NCBI GenBank assembly: GCA_018881555.1
Contig: JACAXG010000168.1
Span: 124,001-188,000 of the forward strand
DNA: 64,000 nucleotides
From: Amblyornis subalaris
Lineage: Eukaryota > Chordata > Aves > Passeriformes > Ptilonorhynchidae
Direction of reading: 5' to 3'
Of the stretch, positions 1 through 14,600 are shown one piece after another. A program made the translations under genes and the position numbers. Below the pieces are notes generated by a model. The model did no database searches. It had not been told where the DNA came from and worked only from the letters and a program-made list of their open reading frames with translations. Within the stretch, counting starts at the first letter, position 1. The number at the start of each line of letters is the position of its first letter.

Positions 1-499
1 CTGCATTCAGTTCTGGACCCCTCACTTTAAAAAGGACATTGAGGTACTGGAGTGTGTCCAGCAAAGGGCAACAAGGCTCATGAAAGGTCTAGAAAACATG
101 TCTTATGAGAAGTGGCTTAGAGAGCTGGGTTTGTTTAGTCTCAAGGATGCTCAGGGGGAACCTCATCATTCTCTACAACTCCTCAAAAGGAGGTTGCAGT
201 GAGGTGGGGGCCAGTCTCTTCTGCCATGCCTGCAGTGAGAGGACCAGAGGACATGGCCTTAAGCTGACACACGGGAGATTCATGTTAGATGTTAAAAAAA
301 ATTTGTCACTGTTCAGGTGGTCAGGCATTGAAATAGGTTTCCCAGAGAGGTGGTGGAGTCACCATCCCTGGAGGTGTTTAAGAGGCACCTGGATCTGGTG
401 CTGGGTGGTTTAGGGATTACAGTGGTAGTGCTGGGCTCACAGCTGGACTCGATCTTAAAGGTCACCTGCAACCTTGATGATTCAATGACTCTGTGATTC
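1..499 (+). mobile_element. CR1 LINE, 3' end, truncated by window edge
   Basis: This is the 3' part of a CR1 non-LTR retrotransposon in plus orientation. It starts inside the ORF2 tail, where degenerate translation resembles the conserved endings of other CR1 copies here. It runs through the typical 3' segment (a valine/threonine-rich tail followed by the conserved 'gtcacctgcaacctt' region) and ends in the octamer-like 'ctgtgattc'. It lies in the inferred first intron of KDM3B. The reading frames are broken, so it is not active. Confidence 0.85.
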
Positions 500-2164
500 C
501 AAGTTAATTTACTTCGTTTACACACACTCTTTGTATAGTCAACAAAAGCAATGGAGTGCTGCCAAACACTGACTTGCAACCATTAAAAAAGCTGTTACTA
601 ATTCTAAGCCAATACCCAACAGAGTATTTTTCAACACAGATATACAAAGTAGCTGTTCCAGATCCATGCAACACCACACACGATATTGTCAGTAGTTTCC
701 AACAGATTGCACAGCAAAAAAAAAGGATGAAAACTTCAATATAAACAGTTATGTACTCAGTTTCTGCTTTCAGAATCTGCAATAGAAATCACTTTGTGTA
801 ATGGGTGTGCAAGAAACAAACCGACTTGCACAGCACACTGAGTGTTTGAACATATGCCACTTTATTTTCAGTATTACTACTGAAAATAACTATAGCATAA
901 AGTGATGCCAAATAAGCTTAGATTCTATAAGAAAAACTCAACAGGAATCTTGAAAGAGATGGCTAAAGCAAGGAAATTAAAGACTGACGAGACTGATGTG
1001 AGAGTTAATGAACGTATTTCCTTTTGATAAATAAAGTGATACAGAGAACTATTATACCTTTGTTGAAAAACCCAGAAGCCTTAAGCAAAGCAGCTGCATT
1101 AGAACTGAGAATTTCTCATCTTAATTTGAAAATTGTGTAGTTCTCAGTCAAGAGGGAATCATCTGCATGCTGAAGTCTTGGCTACAACAGAGTAAATTAC
1201 CTCTCAAATGTATCAATGGCCCTACAATTCATAGGCTCACGTCTGCGGATAATAAGTATCTTCTGCTGACCTTCCCAACTCTGCTCAAAATCAGTTAAGA
1301 TAAGCCACTGATAATAACAACAGTACTTTGTTAACACAGATGTTTTCAACAGTGGCATGGATGATAGCAACCATATATGCAATTAGTGCAGATATGTCCG
1401 CATCACAGGAAAAAAAAATGATGCTGTTTAGACAAAAATACATCTACAGGACTTCCCAAGTTCTCCTATGGGGAAAAATACCTCCCCAAAGCAATATCTA
1501 ATTGAAAACAAAGATTTTTGTTTTGGTCTTGTTTTTTTTTTTTAATCTACAGAACCAGGGGTTTTTTCCAACACAGAACAGAGAGTGCATAAACACCTGT
1601 AATTCTCCCCCTTCCCTTTCTGTTGTTTGGTTTGGTTTCGGGGGTTTTTTTTGCCTGGCCCAATAAAAAGCAACACTAGAAAGCTGAGCTGTTGCTCTGC
1701 TTTTCTTGATATACAAAGACAGCCTGGAGCATTTTTTCCAGAAGAGGCATTCTTGTCTAGCTGTTATGCTAACATTCAGGTCTTACACTGTAGTGTGAGA
1801 CCTACAGTCTCATTCAAATGGAAGCTCCCCCTGAAGTTTTCCAACGTGAGTTCTGCCATAAAAGCAGCAACAATACGAAGACCGTAGTGTAGATAAGACA
1901 GATATATTGGTCACTTTAATCATGTGACACACAGGCTGGAAATATGATTTATACTAGAAAAAATGCTGCAGCTTATTGAATTAGAATTTGCACAAAGGTT
2001 CAATGTAGATGCTGTCTATGAAAAACATAAAATCTTTACATTTTAGAGGTTTATGTGTTACAAAAAGCAGAAGATGGCCAAAAAATTCAAAAATTTCCCT
2101 TAAAAGGGTCCTAAATTTACCTAGTTTTGTAAGGAAGGATGGTCCATCAGTTGCTAGAGAGNAG

Positions 2165-2272
2165 CCAGCCAGCCAGGTTCAATTCCCTGCTTCATCAGAG
2201 GCTTCCTGCATGACCTTGGTCAAGCCATTTAGTACCACTGGCTGAGTTTCCCCATCTGTAAATTGGAATAGG
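2165..2272 (+). repeat. MIR/CORE-SINE-like relic
   Basis: The segment reads like the core and 3' part of an ancient amniote MIR-type SINE. It has a 'ggttcaattcc' B-box-like start, then 'catgaccttggtcaag', then 'ctgagtttccccatctgtaaa', the three best-conserved blocks of MIR in order and spacing. It is heavily diverged and has an N near its start. Such relics predate birds. Identification is from memory of the consensus and would need a repeat search. Confidence 0.55.
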
Positions 2273-5200
2273 ATGTATGCCCGGAAAGGAGGCACTGGTG
2301 NGAATCTGCTGCAGACTACCAAGTAAAACTAGGTAACAAGTTGGTCTATGACCTTACACTAATGATGTAGAAAGAACTACATTGTCAACATCTGGGAAAG
2401 GAGGAAGAGGAGACAGATACTGAGACTTCAGCTTGGGAGACACATCCAAGACCTCATACAGCTAGTACCACCATTAAGTAAGATTAAAAAAATTAAAACT
2501 ACAGTAGNTTTCTAATGCAAAGACTATTATTTCAGAACCCATTATGTGAGATAGATGATGTGCACACCAGTGCTTAAAAAACTTTCAGCTTCTAATTCAG
2601 TAATCATGTTTCAAACTATTTCTTACAAGCAAAGGCAAAAAAGTCCTATCCGAAATATATATATACACATACACACGGTATTTTACTGCAGCTACTCCAC
2701 AAAGTCAAGAAAACTAGGAAGAAAAACTAAGGAGAAAACTCCGTCTGTGACAAAATTGATATTGCACCAGACAAAAAGTAGATTTCACCATATAACCAAG
2801 CAACCAGTGATTAGAACAATTATGCTTTAAGGCTGATACTGATTAAAACACTATCCATCTAATGAAGACACTAAATATATTACTAAAATTAGAATATGCA
2901 CACAATTTCTTTATCTCCTTGGCACTTTTTCATGCTTGTAAGACATAATGATCATTAAGCAGAACGATCAAAAACACTTGACAGGATCTAGGGCAGAAAC
3001 AGTACTAAAACCAGCAGGAGTTAGAGAACGCACTATTCTACCAAAGCCATTACCTTACAGGGTAGCATGCTGCTAATAAATGGCCACAAATACTTATGAT
3101 AAGTGTTCCTATTTTGCAATTGAAGATGAGCATTGGCATCATGTGAATCAACATGCACAGTAATCTGCAGCAGTACTTAACAATTTCTAATAAGGATGAA
3201 CTTATTTATAAATCAAGGGGTTCCAGGTAACAGTAACTTTTTTTCTTTTTGCAAGAGCTTAACAAAATACCTGCCTCCATGTACTTCAGACTTTCAAAAA
3301 AACCTTTCTTTCAACAATTTCAATAGTTAAGGAGCCATTATATAAAAAAGGAGAAAGAATTAATGTGATTACTAGCCTCAGTGCAGTTCCAAAATAGAGA
3401 GGACAGAATAAAAATGAAAACAGAACTATAATACCAAAGAAAGGGTCTATCTCAAATCTGATTTGATAAAATTATTTTGTTGAATAATCAAACTTTTCTT
3501 AATGTTTTATATTTACACCAATATTCTATAAAATACTGGTGCCAGACTGCACTAAATACATACAGGAGTATGACTTAAACACATAAAACCCCTCACCATA
3601 ATGAATCTCAAACACTCAAAAGGAGCACCTCAAGTGCATTTCAACAGATGTTGGAATTTGGTCCAGTGTTACTTGGTTTTGATGCATTGATGACCCAGAA
3701 ACACATTACCAATGATAAAGCTGACAGTCTATTTTAAAATTTCCAAAGAAAACAAGAATGACAGTACCGTCCTATCTTTTTCTGGTAGGCTGATAGCATC
3801 ACAAAACATATTTTTGGCATTGCCAGTCAGAAATTAGTAGCCTATTTCTATGTTATAAGTTGCGGGATATAGTCAAAACAAAGCATCGCATTCTGAGAAG
3901 CAACATACGTGGACTATTCAACAGATATGAGTGATTTACTCCCTTTTTAAAATGAACAGCTTTTTTTAAAAAATATAGTTATTATAATCCTCAATTGCAT
4001 TCAGCACAAGTAACAATTTTGCCTCACTTTACTACTGAAGCTTTCCCAGAAAAAGATGAAAAAAGCTTTGTTAATCCACTGTTACAAAAAAAATGCAGTA
4101 ACTTTCCCATATGAAAGTTACTTCAAAACACTTATGGGCAGATACAGATCAGATATGAAACTGCCCCTCAATCCCAGCTTGAAGAAGGATTACCAGGTCT
4201 TCCAAGAAGAGAGAAACACAGGTCTTGCACCTTGAATTTAGGCTTTAGAACACTTTTGTGCCACATTTTACACCAGGAAAAGGCAGTTTATATGCTGAGC
4301 ACAAAAATCAACTACTCTCTGATAAAACGGAAGAATCTGACTGAGAGTCTTCATAGGAAACTATTCTAGTTCCAAAAATGAAAGAGTTTGCGAACAGTCG
4401 TTGAATGTTGTAACTGACACCAGGACTGCAAAGTTCAGTAGAAGGATCACATGCCAGAAAGCTTTANAAGCACACCTGAAGAGAGAACTCAAAATTATCT
4501 TGACAAACTTCAGAAACTGCCTCAGATCAGAGCACAACACAACCGTGAAAATCAGCACAAGCTACTAAACAAAGGCAGAAACTACCAGGAACAGGTCACA
4601 CATTGGTTCTAAAGGAAGTAAACCTAAGTGAGATTTTAAGAGACCAGGAGGTGGTATATGGTCACCTGTCTCATGCTGTTACAAGAAAGGATAAACATAT
4701 ATAAACAGGTGTATAGTGCACAATACACCTGAAGCGACTGTCGTTCTACTCAACCTCGGGAAGTCCTCTGCTAAAATACTTGCGACCAATTTGGGTCAGA
4801 ACAACAGGAGATGGCAGAGGAAAGCAAACAAGAAAATCAAAAGCCTAGAAAACACCAGCTTTGGAGAGGTCAAATTAGGTTGCTTTATCAAGAGAAGAGG
4901 AAAAGGGGAATTAAGAACATGCTCTTCATGAAAGGCCTGTCAAAAAGAGAATAAATAATCCTACTCAATCTGTCTACTATGGAGATGAAACAGTATTAGG
5001 ATTAAGATTCAACTACAAATACTTGGGTAGGAAAATTTTCTTGAATGACAGACTGCAAACACAGAAGCAATGAAGAGACTATGCAGGAACACTAAAAAGA
5101 TCTCTATATAGTGGAGATGGAAAAAAGAGGCTACAGAAACATGTCAGAAATGGCACCATTAGAATTAATGATGGTTTGATGCTACAGGATGAAATGACAA

Positions 5201-7129
5201 CAAAAGCGGGGCAGGACACGTGACTACTCACATGAATAAGAGTAAAACATGACAGACAACAGTATGACATGGAGAATCCAATCAATGTTGGACATCTTTC
5301 TGGAACACTCTTTATACAAGCAAGTTGGTGGGGCCAATACAGAAATAACTAGCTGTATAGCTATTTCAAACAACTATTGAATCAGAAGAGCTTCCTAGAA
5401 ATTAAATCTTTCTTGGCTGGCATTATGATTATTACATTTGAAGTCTGAAAAATGGTCTGACACCACAGTAATATATGGCAAAATCTACAGTAAAATTTAG
5501 ATCTCAAAGTACTCAAATATAATGTTATCTGAAAAATATGAGTTTGTTCACTCTGTTCATTTGGCACTTTAACAATGATACAGGTTCTCTGGGTTTTGTT
5601 TGGGTTTGTTTTTTACTTTTGTTTAACAAAAGAGGAAGAAGAAACATTTCAAGATTAATAAGTAACAGAACTGGAGGCAGAATCAGGCGCTCTTGCAGTA
5701 CAAGTAACACCATAGTTATATACTGTAATTATCCTAACCCCCCAAACAGTTTCAGCCAGGGCCTGGTTTAATAAGCACTTTAAAAAAAGGAAAGAACATG
5801 CTTCCTTTCCCCCTCCCTCCAAGAAAAAAAACAAAACCAAAGAAAAAACAACAAAATATCCAACAAGCAAACAAAAAATAACACCTCACCCCCCAAAAAA
5901 CAGTAGAGAAAACCATTCCTGAAAATACTGGTCTTATCTCTTTATGTGGCTCAAGAACTATGTACTTAAGATAAGCTGGGTTAAGTAGGCAGGAAAGAAA
6001 GAAAGAATGATAAAGTGCCAAACCAAACAGAATCTACCACAGCACTGTATCGGTATCCTATTTCTTTCAGTATTACAGCATTTCCAGCTTGGGCATCATC
6101 ACTGACCTTAGCGCTGGCCACACATATGGAGGAAAATACCATGCAACATGAATATCACACCTCAAAATCAGGCTGGAAACAACACACAAGCCACAAAATG
6201 CAAGGGAACAAGCCTCAGCTTTGGAATACCTTCCCCATGCTGCATCAACTTCAGTTCAGAGTCATTTTAGAGCACACTGCAACTGACACACTCCTGTTTT
6301 AACAACAAGAAGTACACTCAGAGCCCTGCACAAGCAGTCCTATCGGTGCTTCTGTAACCCTGCAACAGCCGCAACTTTAATTATCACAGGTATGAATGCC
6401 AGAGCAATCTAGTTGGCCTTAAGCCATGCTACCTCATCCTTGTATGAAGACACCACTCAAAACTGATGTACAATTTTGTTGGCAAAACAAGGTGAAGTAC
6501 AAGCAGATTTACAACTCTAAAGACTCCACTTAATACAATCCAAGTATGAAAGGCAGACTGCAGGTGACCTCAATACTTCTGGCCTCGCCCTGCAGAGATT
6601 TGGCCGTTGTGCAAAAGAGATCATTAGTAAAAGCAAAGTGGTTGTCCAAAATTCAGAATTCGAAAAGTCTTCAAGTGGCATAGTGCTGTATTCTCCTGAC
6701 ACACAGTAAGTAACAAATAGGTACATTTATAATNCTGCATGTGAGGTATCTTTAATATGTTTCTCACAAAAAAGCACTTTGAGAAAATGATGGAGGTTCT
6801 TTGTAGTCAGTTTAAGTAGTTAACATGTTTTAGGAATTTAGATGAGTAAAACCCCTTAGATCAGTTTAAATGAAGATCGGCAGCTTGCTGTTACTGCAAG
6901 CACTGGGACATTGCCTCACCACTGCCACTGAACAGTCCCACAGTCCCACTGCTTTCCCTTGAACAAGACCAGTTAACTCCACTGTGAGTACATAGGAAAT
7001 ATGTGGCCTAAACACTAAGCACACACGAGAAATTGTTAATTTCCTGCAATCTTCCTCTATGCTGTGTATTTAAGGGTCCAGTGAAGCATCATGGGCAAGA
7101 GATAGGAAGGGCAATTACTTCCTTTTTTT

Positions 7130-7147
7130 ATAGTAGCTAGCTACTAT
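7130..7147. repeat. Perfect 18-bp palindrome
   Basis: ATAGTAGCTAGCTACTAT is its own reverse complement with no spacer. It sits in AT-rich KDM3B intron 1, just after a run of T. No function is known to me; it could be a chance event or a symmetric protein-binding site. Confidence 0.9.
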
Positions 7148-10100
7148 GCTGACTTAATCATAACATCAGACCAAACTCTTCCACTCAAGTCTTCATCAAC
7201 AAGTTTTTTCTCATACATTAACAGCAGGAACATAAAGTACCAGACTATTGTCTTTACCATGTGTTGCACTGTTTTTTTCCACTTTATCCAGTAAGCCTCA
7301 CAACAACTGTTCAGCTGCTGAACACTTTGAGATATGAGCTGACTTGGATGGTTTTAGTTTACATGAAACAAGAAAATTACTGTGCTAAGTATCTCTCTTG
7401 GATAACAAATGCTTCTTAAGTCAAATCTGGGATCTAACGGTAACCTCGCAGAACTGTGCCTGCAAAGGCAGCATGACTCTATCAAACCAACCACATCAAA
7501 ACCGGCAACACCATGCACACTAGACACAGCAGCATTTTATGCAAGCCCTATCTCAAGCCAGTTATGTAACATCCCTCGCACTTTGAAACAAGTCCAGTAA
7601 TTGCAGTGTATTTTACACCAGGCAGAGCCAAGTATGTTAATCACTGTGCTTTGCTTTTTATGAGGAACTTTATTTCAGAAAATGTTTGCATTCCTACAGA
7701 AACTTCCTCCCATAGAACACTTTCTCACAGCCAGAGACAGACTGCCTTTTGAAGCAGTACCAGCCTGTTTTGTATACTAAGAACCCATTCACCACTCTCC
7801 AGGCCCTATCCTTAAAAAGTGACACCTTTTCCTTAATTTACACTAAAATTAACAGTTCTGAATTTTCCCTGCTATTAGTAACTTTAAATACTTGAGCTAT
7901 TGAAAAGTGAGTTTCATAGAATAAATTTGTTTTGGAAACACATATTTTTTGTCAAATACTGTGCTTTTGGGTGTCACTTCCTCCAAAATGCACCTTTGCC
8001 TGATGTCTGCCTCCATCCCAAAGTATCATAAAAACCAACTTCAGGGAAATAATAGCAAGACAATCTTTTTTGACTACTGTTTCATTCTGCAGCTATTTTG
8101 ACTGTAGAGATGACGGTATCTTCTGTTCCACAAAACAAATCACCTTGAGAGCCAAGTAGGCTGTTCTTAATCCCAAGTATTCTGCAAACCAATTATCAGC
8201 AAAAAAAGAACGCGGACCTCCAAATCAGAACTCTGAAGGAAAAGCAACACCTTAAATTGCAGGTTGGATACCCAGACTTTTAAAACAATTTTAAATTGGT
8301 ACCTTATAATTGGCAAGTGGCAAATACAACACCTGTATTTGAAAAATAATGGAAAAGGAACTTGTTAACCATCAGTCTATTAAGACAATAGCAGTTTTAC
8401 TATTGGCAAATCTAAGAAGTTTCAGGTGAAGGCTGCAAAGAAAAAAGAATGCCAATAAATGGGAGGAGCTAAAAGAGAAAGTTTTAACTATATATCTTAC
8501 ACATATGACATGACAAACTTTCTCTTACTGCATCTAACCTGAAGTAGGGTATCCAAAGCATTACATGGCACTGCACTGAAAATGAAGAAGGCTGGAATTT
8601 ACAAAAGTCTAAGGGGAATGGTAAAAGCAGGATGAAAATAGAGCAGCAGCAATGTTACAGCAATATAATTAATGATGTCACTGATAAAGCTGGCATAAGN
8701 GGTAGCAAATTTCTTTATATTCATTCCTGGCCTCAAATCTAACAGTACCTTATGCAGACTGGAGAAGAATCTGAAGAACTTTTGTAAGTTCTTACAACCA
8801 TAGCCACTGAAAATTTGCTATTCCAATNGCTAATTCTGGTTTGACTCACTCTTTTTCCTTTGCTTTCCAAGTTCAGCATGTTCCTTGAAAAAGCATTACC
8901 AGTAAAGTAATAATACATCTCTTTTTTGCTGAGTTTTACAGATTAAATCAGATAAATTGAAGAATTTATTTTACGTTATTGGACAACAGACTGCAGGACT
9001 ATAGTTAAAAGAAATCCAATCTCAAAGAAAAGCTTTAACCTGGAGTTTAATGCCACATTCTCAATAACCTGAAAGTAAGAAACCAAAGCTAATCATCTCA
9101 AGTATCAAATTATGCTATTCTTTAGAAGAATGTCTCAGAAACTGTCAGTGTCTCTCCAGAATCACCTACCTCAATGTCATTTAGCATACTAAGCAACTCT
9201 TAACAAATGAAATCTATCTCTGAATACAAACATTAATGTCAAAATGAACAAGGTGGACATCAACAAAAGCATGACTTATTGGAAGAAATTCAGAAAGACA
9301 ATGTTGTGGTGTGCTAAGCAGGCAAAAACTGCAAAGAAAACTTGACTATACAAGAAAGCCTCTCCATTTTCCTTTGTGTTTTGCAAATAGAATGTCACTA
9401 TCTATCATAGGTGAGATACTCCAAAGGGACTCCCAAGAGTGAGCACTGACAGCAAGGCAGACACTACCCAGCAGCACTACCTCAAAAGAGCATGATCATT
9501 AACAAGACAGAAATAGTATGCTTTTTCCAATAACAGATAAACTTGCAATAAGAAAAGTTTTAAAACATACTTAGAAACTACAGAGGAAAATAAACCTGCC
9601 TCTGATTGAAAAGTTGGATGCCTTGATTAGATAGAGCATCTAATCCAAAGGAGGTGACACAAATTATTAGCTTCACAGGGAAAGCATGAAGCACTGAGCA
9701 AGTAACTGAGGTCACAAGTAGAGTGATCTGAGGACAATAACTACGTGGGGGTAAAACTGAGTCTTGTTCTCGTTCTGTAGTCAACAAAAGAAACTGGACT
9801 TTACTTAGATAGTGCTCTAACACTGTTGAGAGAAGTTACTGTACAAGCACATGTATTTTATGACCACATTAAAAAGCTATTCAGCAACCAAAGGTGAACA
9901 TGATAAACTTCCTGCTATCCTGCAGACAAACTTTGCCAGAACACAGTAATTTTGAAGCCTTCACTTGCAAAAGCTGGATCTGAATACTATTAACTTAACA
10001 TGTAAAAACACTACTGTTTGTCATATTGGTATAAATGGAACTCGATTCAATTACCACTAAATATAAAAGAAGATGGGTTACTCTAGTAAGAGATCCCCTG

Positions 10101-10559
10101 AAAATACATTTTAAGCAGTAAGCCTATATGAGCTGCAATTTTCCGAAGTCAAATAACCACAGTTCACTAAGTCTGAAGTAATCTTAAATCTTTGATTTTG
10201 CTGCAATGAACACCACACAGGAAGGAGAGACTGACCCTCCAGAGCCAATCCAATACCTAAAAGCCAGAGAACTCTACAGGACATCCGCTACCAGATGCGC
10301 AAAAACTTATTTACAGCCCTTCACTGACGCAAATATGTAGCAGTCATGCTGCATGTGATTTTACAGCTAAGCATCATTTCAGAAAACTCTCACTTGGAAG
10401 CATATTGGCAGAAGGCTTAACAACTTTCATTCTTCCACAGTTGCCTAAGGACATCTGCATCTCATCTGTGCAAGGCTGCAGAGGGCAGAGGTGGGGACTA
10501 GTCAGCCCTCTGACCTTCCCCAGTGCACCTGTTCTTTCACTAATACAAATACAAAATAG

Positions 10560-11608
10560 TGTGATTTGACCCTGGCTGGACAGTAGCTGCCCACCAAAGC
10601 TGTTCTACCACTCCTCTCCTCAATCGCACAGAGGAAAGAAAATGTAACAAAAGGCTCATGAGTTAAGGGCAGCAAGAGATTCTCACCAATTAACGTCATG
10701 GGCAAAACCAGATTCCACTTGGGAAATTAAGTAAATTTATAACCAATCAAAATCAGAGTAGGATAACAAGAAGTAAAACCAAATCTTAAAAACTTCTTCC
10801 CCGGCAGCACAAGCACATGGGAATGGGGATTACAGTCAGTTCATTGCTTCTGCTGCTGCTTCCTCCTCAAGCAGAGGAGTCCTTACTCTGCTCCAGTGTG
10901 GGGTCTGCCCTGTGGGAGACAGTCCTCCACGGTCTTCTCCAACATGAGTCCCTGCCAGGAGCTACAGGCCTTCACGGACTCCTCCAGTGTGGATCCCTTT
11001 CCATAGGGTCAGTCCTTCGGGAACAGCCTGCTCCAGTGCGTGTCCCCCACAAGTCTTGCCAGTAAAGCTGCTCCAACATGGGCTCCTCTCTCCATGGCTC
11101 CACAGGTCCTGCCAGGAGCCTGCTCCGGCACATGTTTCCCACAGGGTCACAGCCTCCCTCGGGCTTCCACCTTCTACAGCATGGGGTCCTCCATGGGGTG
11201 CAGATGGATCTGTGCACCCCTGTGGACCTCCATCAGCTGTAGGGCACAGCTGCCTCACCATGGTCTTCACCACGGGCTGGAGGGGAATCTCAGCTCCGGT
11301 GCCTCGAGCACCGCCTCCCCCTCCTTTTTCAATGACCCTGGTGTCTGCAGAGTTGTTTCTCTCACATATTCTCACTTCTCTGGCCACAATTTTCTTCTGT
11401 GAAATAACTTTTTTCCTTTCTTAAGCATGCTATCCCAGAGGCATTACTGCTGTTGCTGACATGTTCAGCCGTGGCCAGCGGCAGGTCTGTCTTGGAGTCG
11501 ACTGACATAGGCTCCCCTGGACACAGTGGAAGCTTCTAGCAGCTTCTCAGAGAAGGCATCCCTGTAGCCTGGCCCTCCCCCAAAACCTTGCTATGCAAAT
11601 CAATTACA
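10560..11608 (-). mobile_element. ERVL-type solo LTR (~1.05 kb) with internal degenerate repeats
   Basis: On the minus strand this resembles a long avian ERVL LTR. It begins near the 'gcaaggttttgg' motif and contains the 'agaagctgctagaagcttcc' block. It then has many degenerate units of about 30-60 bp of the 'ctggagcaggctcctggcagg' kind, and finally 'gattggttataaattta' and a 'ccagccagggtcaaa' end. The proposed ends are TG...CA on the plus strand. The flanking 5-mers (aatag at 10,555-10,559; aataa at 11,609-11,613) match 4 of 5, consistent with a diverged ERVL target duplication. No internal retroviral genes accompany it. Open frames of 80-145 codons inside it come from the GC-rich tandem units and are not genes. 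Confidence 0.7.
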
Positions 11609-14600
11609 AATAATCAGACTGCAATACTAAAAGCAGCATTTCTCTGTCTTAGAAGCTTACTTTCTCTAGAGCTTCCATACTTCTACCTGGACTTCCCCAA
11701 ATACANTTATTTTGTGCAAGTCCATTAGATTTAAAATGTATTGAAATGACTGCAGACATGCAGATCAGTATAGCATATGTTCAACAGTGTGACACTTCCT
11801 AAGAGACCAGAAACACCGCATGAAAGCCACATAGGCACAGCGAAAAAAATAGACATTTCCATATCCCCCAGGAATAAATCAGTTCAATTGAAACTCCTGC
11901 ACATGTACAGTAATTGCCACCAGATATCAAGAGATTACAAGTAGCCTCAAATGTGGAAAAGTGGAGGGAAAAAAAACCACAGGAACTTGGAGTGTCTCGA
12001 TTAACAGAAACACGGAAGACGACAGGATGAGAAGGCATGCAGTAGACAAGGAACCAGTGCTGTGAAAGGACAGCTNTGCAAAGGGTTGAGCAAAACGTGT
12101 GCAGGCTAATAAGCCTCTTTTGACCATTCAGACACAAATTTTGTTAGTTATCTCTCCATTACCTATGTTTTGCAGGAATAGCCCTTCACCTTCCAATCCT
12201 ACTGCCAGCCTTGGTAACACCAAGTCCTACCAGTTCCTTCCACAGCCACCGTTCGTCCTGCCCCTCACTGTTCAGTGAGCACAACACTGGACACCTGAAA
12301 TGGCACAAGACTGAAAAGACTCATTAGCTTGAGCCTCCAGCCCACTCCTCATCCATAACTTGATAACCACATCAGATCTGCTAAGATCCTTTTGTCAATG
12401 TTGCAAGTTGCAATGAGTTTTCTCTGCTGCAGTTACACTGCCAAAGAAGCCAAGATTTTTTTTTAACAAATCCTGTGAACTTATACAAGCTATAAATGCA
12501 GAGGTATTCCATCCCTCTCATACCATCCCTGCTCCTTCCATTCCAGTAGCACAAATGGTTAGAGAATACCTCATGACCCTATTGAGCCCTGAGAAGAGTA
12601 ATCAGTGGAACCAGAGAAGACATTCTTTGCCACACAAATGCCTATTTTTCAGTGTGGATGTCCATCTTTCACACATGGGACGACAGAAAGGTCATCAGAA
12701 AAAAAAGCCCTGTGGCATAATAAGGATTCATAGGACTTTACACTGAGGCCACCAATAATGTATCCCAGAGTAAGCAGAGAAAATGCATATCCAGTCCTTT
12801 TGCAGTCAGCCCTCCTTCACAGAACTCTATTTTAATCATATTTGAAAAACTGAAAAAACATTCAACATTCTGTTTGTTCTTAAAAATCTCTTTTTACAAG
12901 AAGAAGCAGTAAATATATGCCTGCTGGTCTTACCAACACCAATCCAGCCCAGTGTTTTGCCTTCAACAGCAGCAGTATGAGACATTACTTAGGAAGTGAG
13001 ACAAAGCCTACACCACTTCCTGTGTCACCTCTCCTCGCATATTCTTCCAATACCCAAAAGAATGCTAGTGCCTTGCTGTCAGAGAGAACGATCCAGGAAT
13101 ACGATCACCTCTGCAGAACAGAAGGAAATGAAGAAGAATACAGTGGCAAAGAAAGCAATCTGAATATCCTAGACTCACACAACTCCAGTTTGCACTGAAC
13201 CTTCCCACCACTTTCACAGACTCACAGTGTCAAGCTCCTTTCTGAAAACTGTTTGAAAGCCCCTATAAGCTCCCCATTCAGTCCCAGAAAGAACTGAAAT
13301 TCTGCAGAGACACATGCAGAACAGGCAAGAACTTTCACACACCCTAGCACAACAAACAGTATAGGCACATTTTCCCACGTGCTTCTCTACTTTCAAGATG
13401 ACTTTCAGGTAGCATCCAAAAACTGCTTAAAAGCAAATAAATCTAAATCCAGTCTTGTAGGGTTCCAGTATCCCTTATCTACTACATACAGCCTCCAGAC
13501 AGGAAGATATTCTTTCTCAATGTGACCTAGTTAGAAAAACTAGCTGAAATACCCTGATACTTACGATTAACTCAGACTTCTGATACTTGCAACATATTTA
13601 AGCTTATTCCACAATCCAGATAATTTCTTAATGTCAACTTTATTCAATGAAACGCCTTATGAATAAAATACTTCAAATTACATGTTTTTGTTAAGATGTA
13701 TAATCTACATATCATGCATAAGGAAAAGCATCTTCAGAATACATTCAATTATGTGCAGATTACTGTAAGAAACAGATAAACTCAAGACACAAAAAAGCTT
13801 GGATAAGACAAAAAATTCCATAGAAATCATAACTTAATATCCATGGGAGCGGGGGGAAGTGGCAAACCTTTGTCTACCATCTACCATTTGATTATTCCGA
13901 AACACTTTGTGTCCTAGGTCTCCTAACTTTCACGATATTGTATAGCTTGCCTATCCATTAAAACAATCATCTCTCATACTTCCGTTTCACATAAGAAAAT
14001 CAGTACTGTCCTTCATGTGACATATTGAGCTATTCTGCCATTGGCATGTACCATGTACTTTTACAATATTAAGAAAATACAGAGATAAAGCTTGACAGAT
14101 CTTTTATGATCCTGTTCTAGTAAACATTTTAAGAAAGAGGGTAAGACCCGTTTCCAGTCAGAAGAAGCAAAGCTGTTTTCTAATTGCAGCATACTTTTTC
14201 CCCAGAATTTTTCTAGGTGCTCTGAAGACACTACTGGACACAGGACTGACCTTTATATANATTTTTTTCGTGGACTAACCATAATTAGATTACTCCGCAT
14301 TATATTGAAGTAAGAACATTTAAGAGCTACTCTCTATAACCAAATTTTTACAGCCAAAAAAACCCCAAAAACCTTTTCACAGGCTTTACTCAACCAGAGG
14401 AGTAATGGTTTCCTAAAATTTCAATATATTAAAAAAAAAAACCACAACCAAACATGCTTTTAAGTTTTATACTTCTTGTCTATTCCCAAGTTTTCTGCCC
14501 TAGAAAGGTGCAGATATTCAACTGCAGTTTTGCATTTCTAAAAGCCCAACATGAGACTACAGGCTAGTAAGTGAAACCATCCTTACAGGATACTATGAGA

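Noticed and set aside
1197..1382. Minus-strand exon-like frame (LTDFEQSWEGQQKILIIRRR) with AG and GT at its edges
   Set aside because: Does not match KDM3B exon 2 or any family I recognise. The flanking splice signals are weak. Could be re-tested with transcript data.
10962..11424. Overlapping open frames of 120-145 codons on both strands
   Set aside because: They lie in the tandem units of an ERVL LTR.
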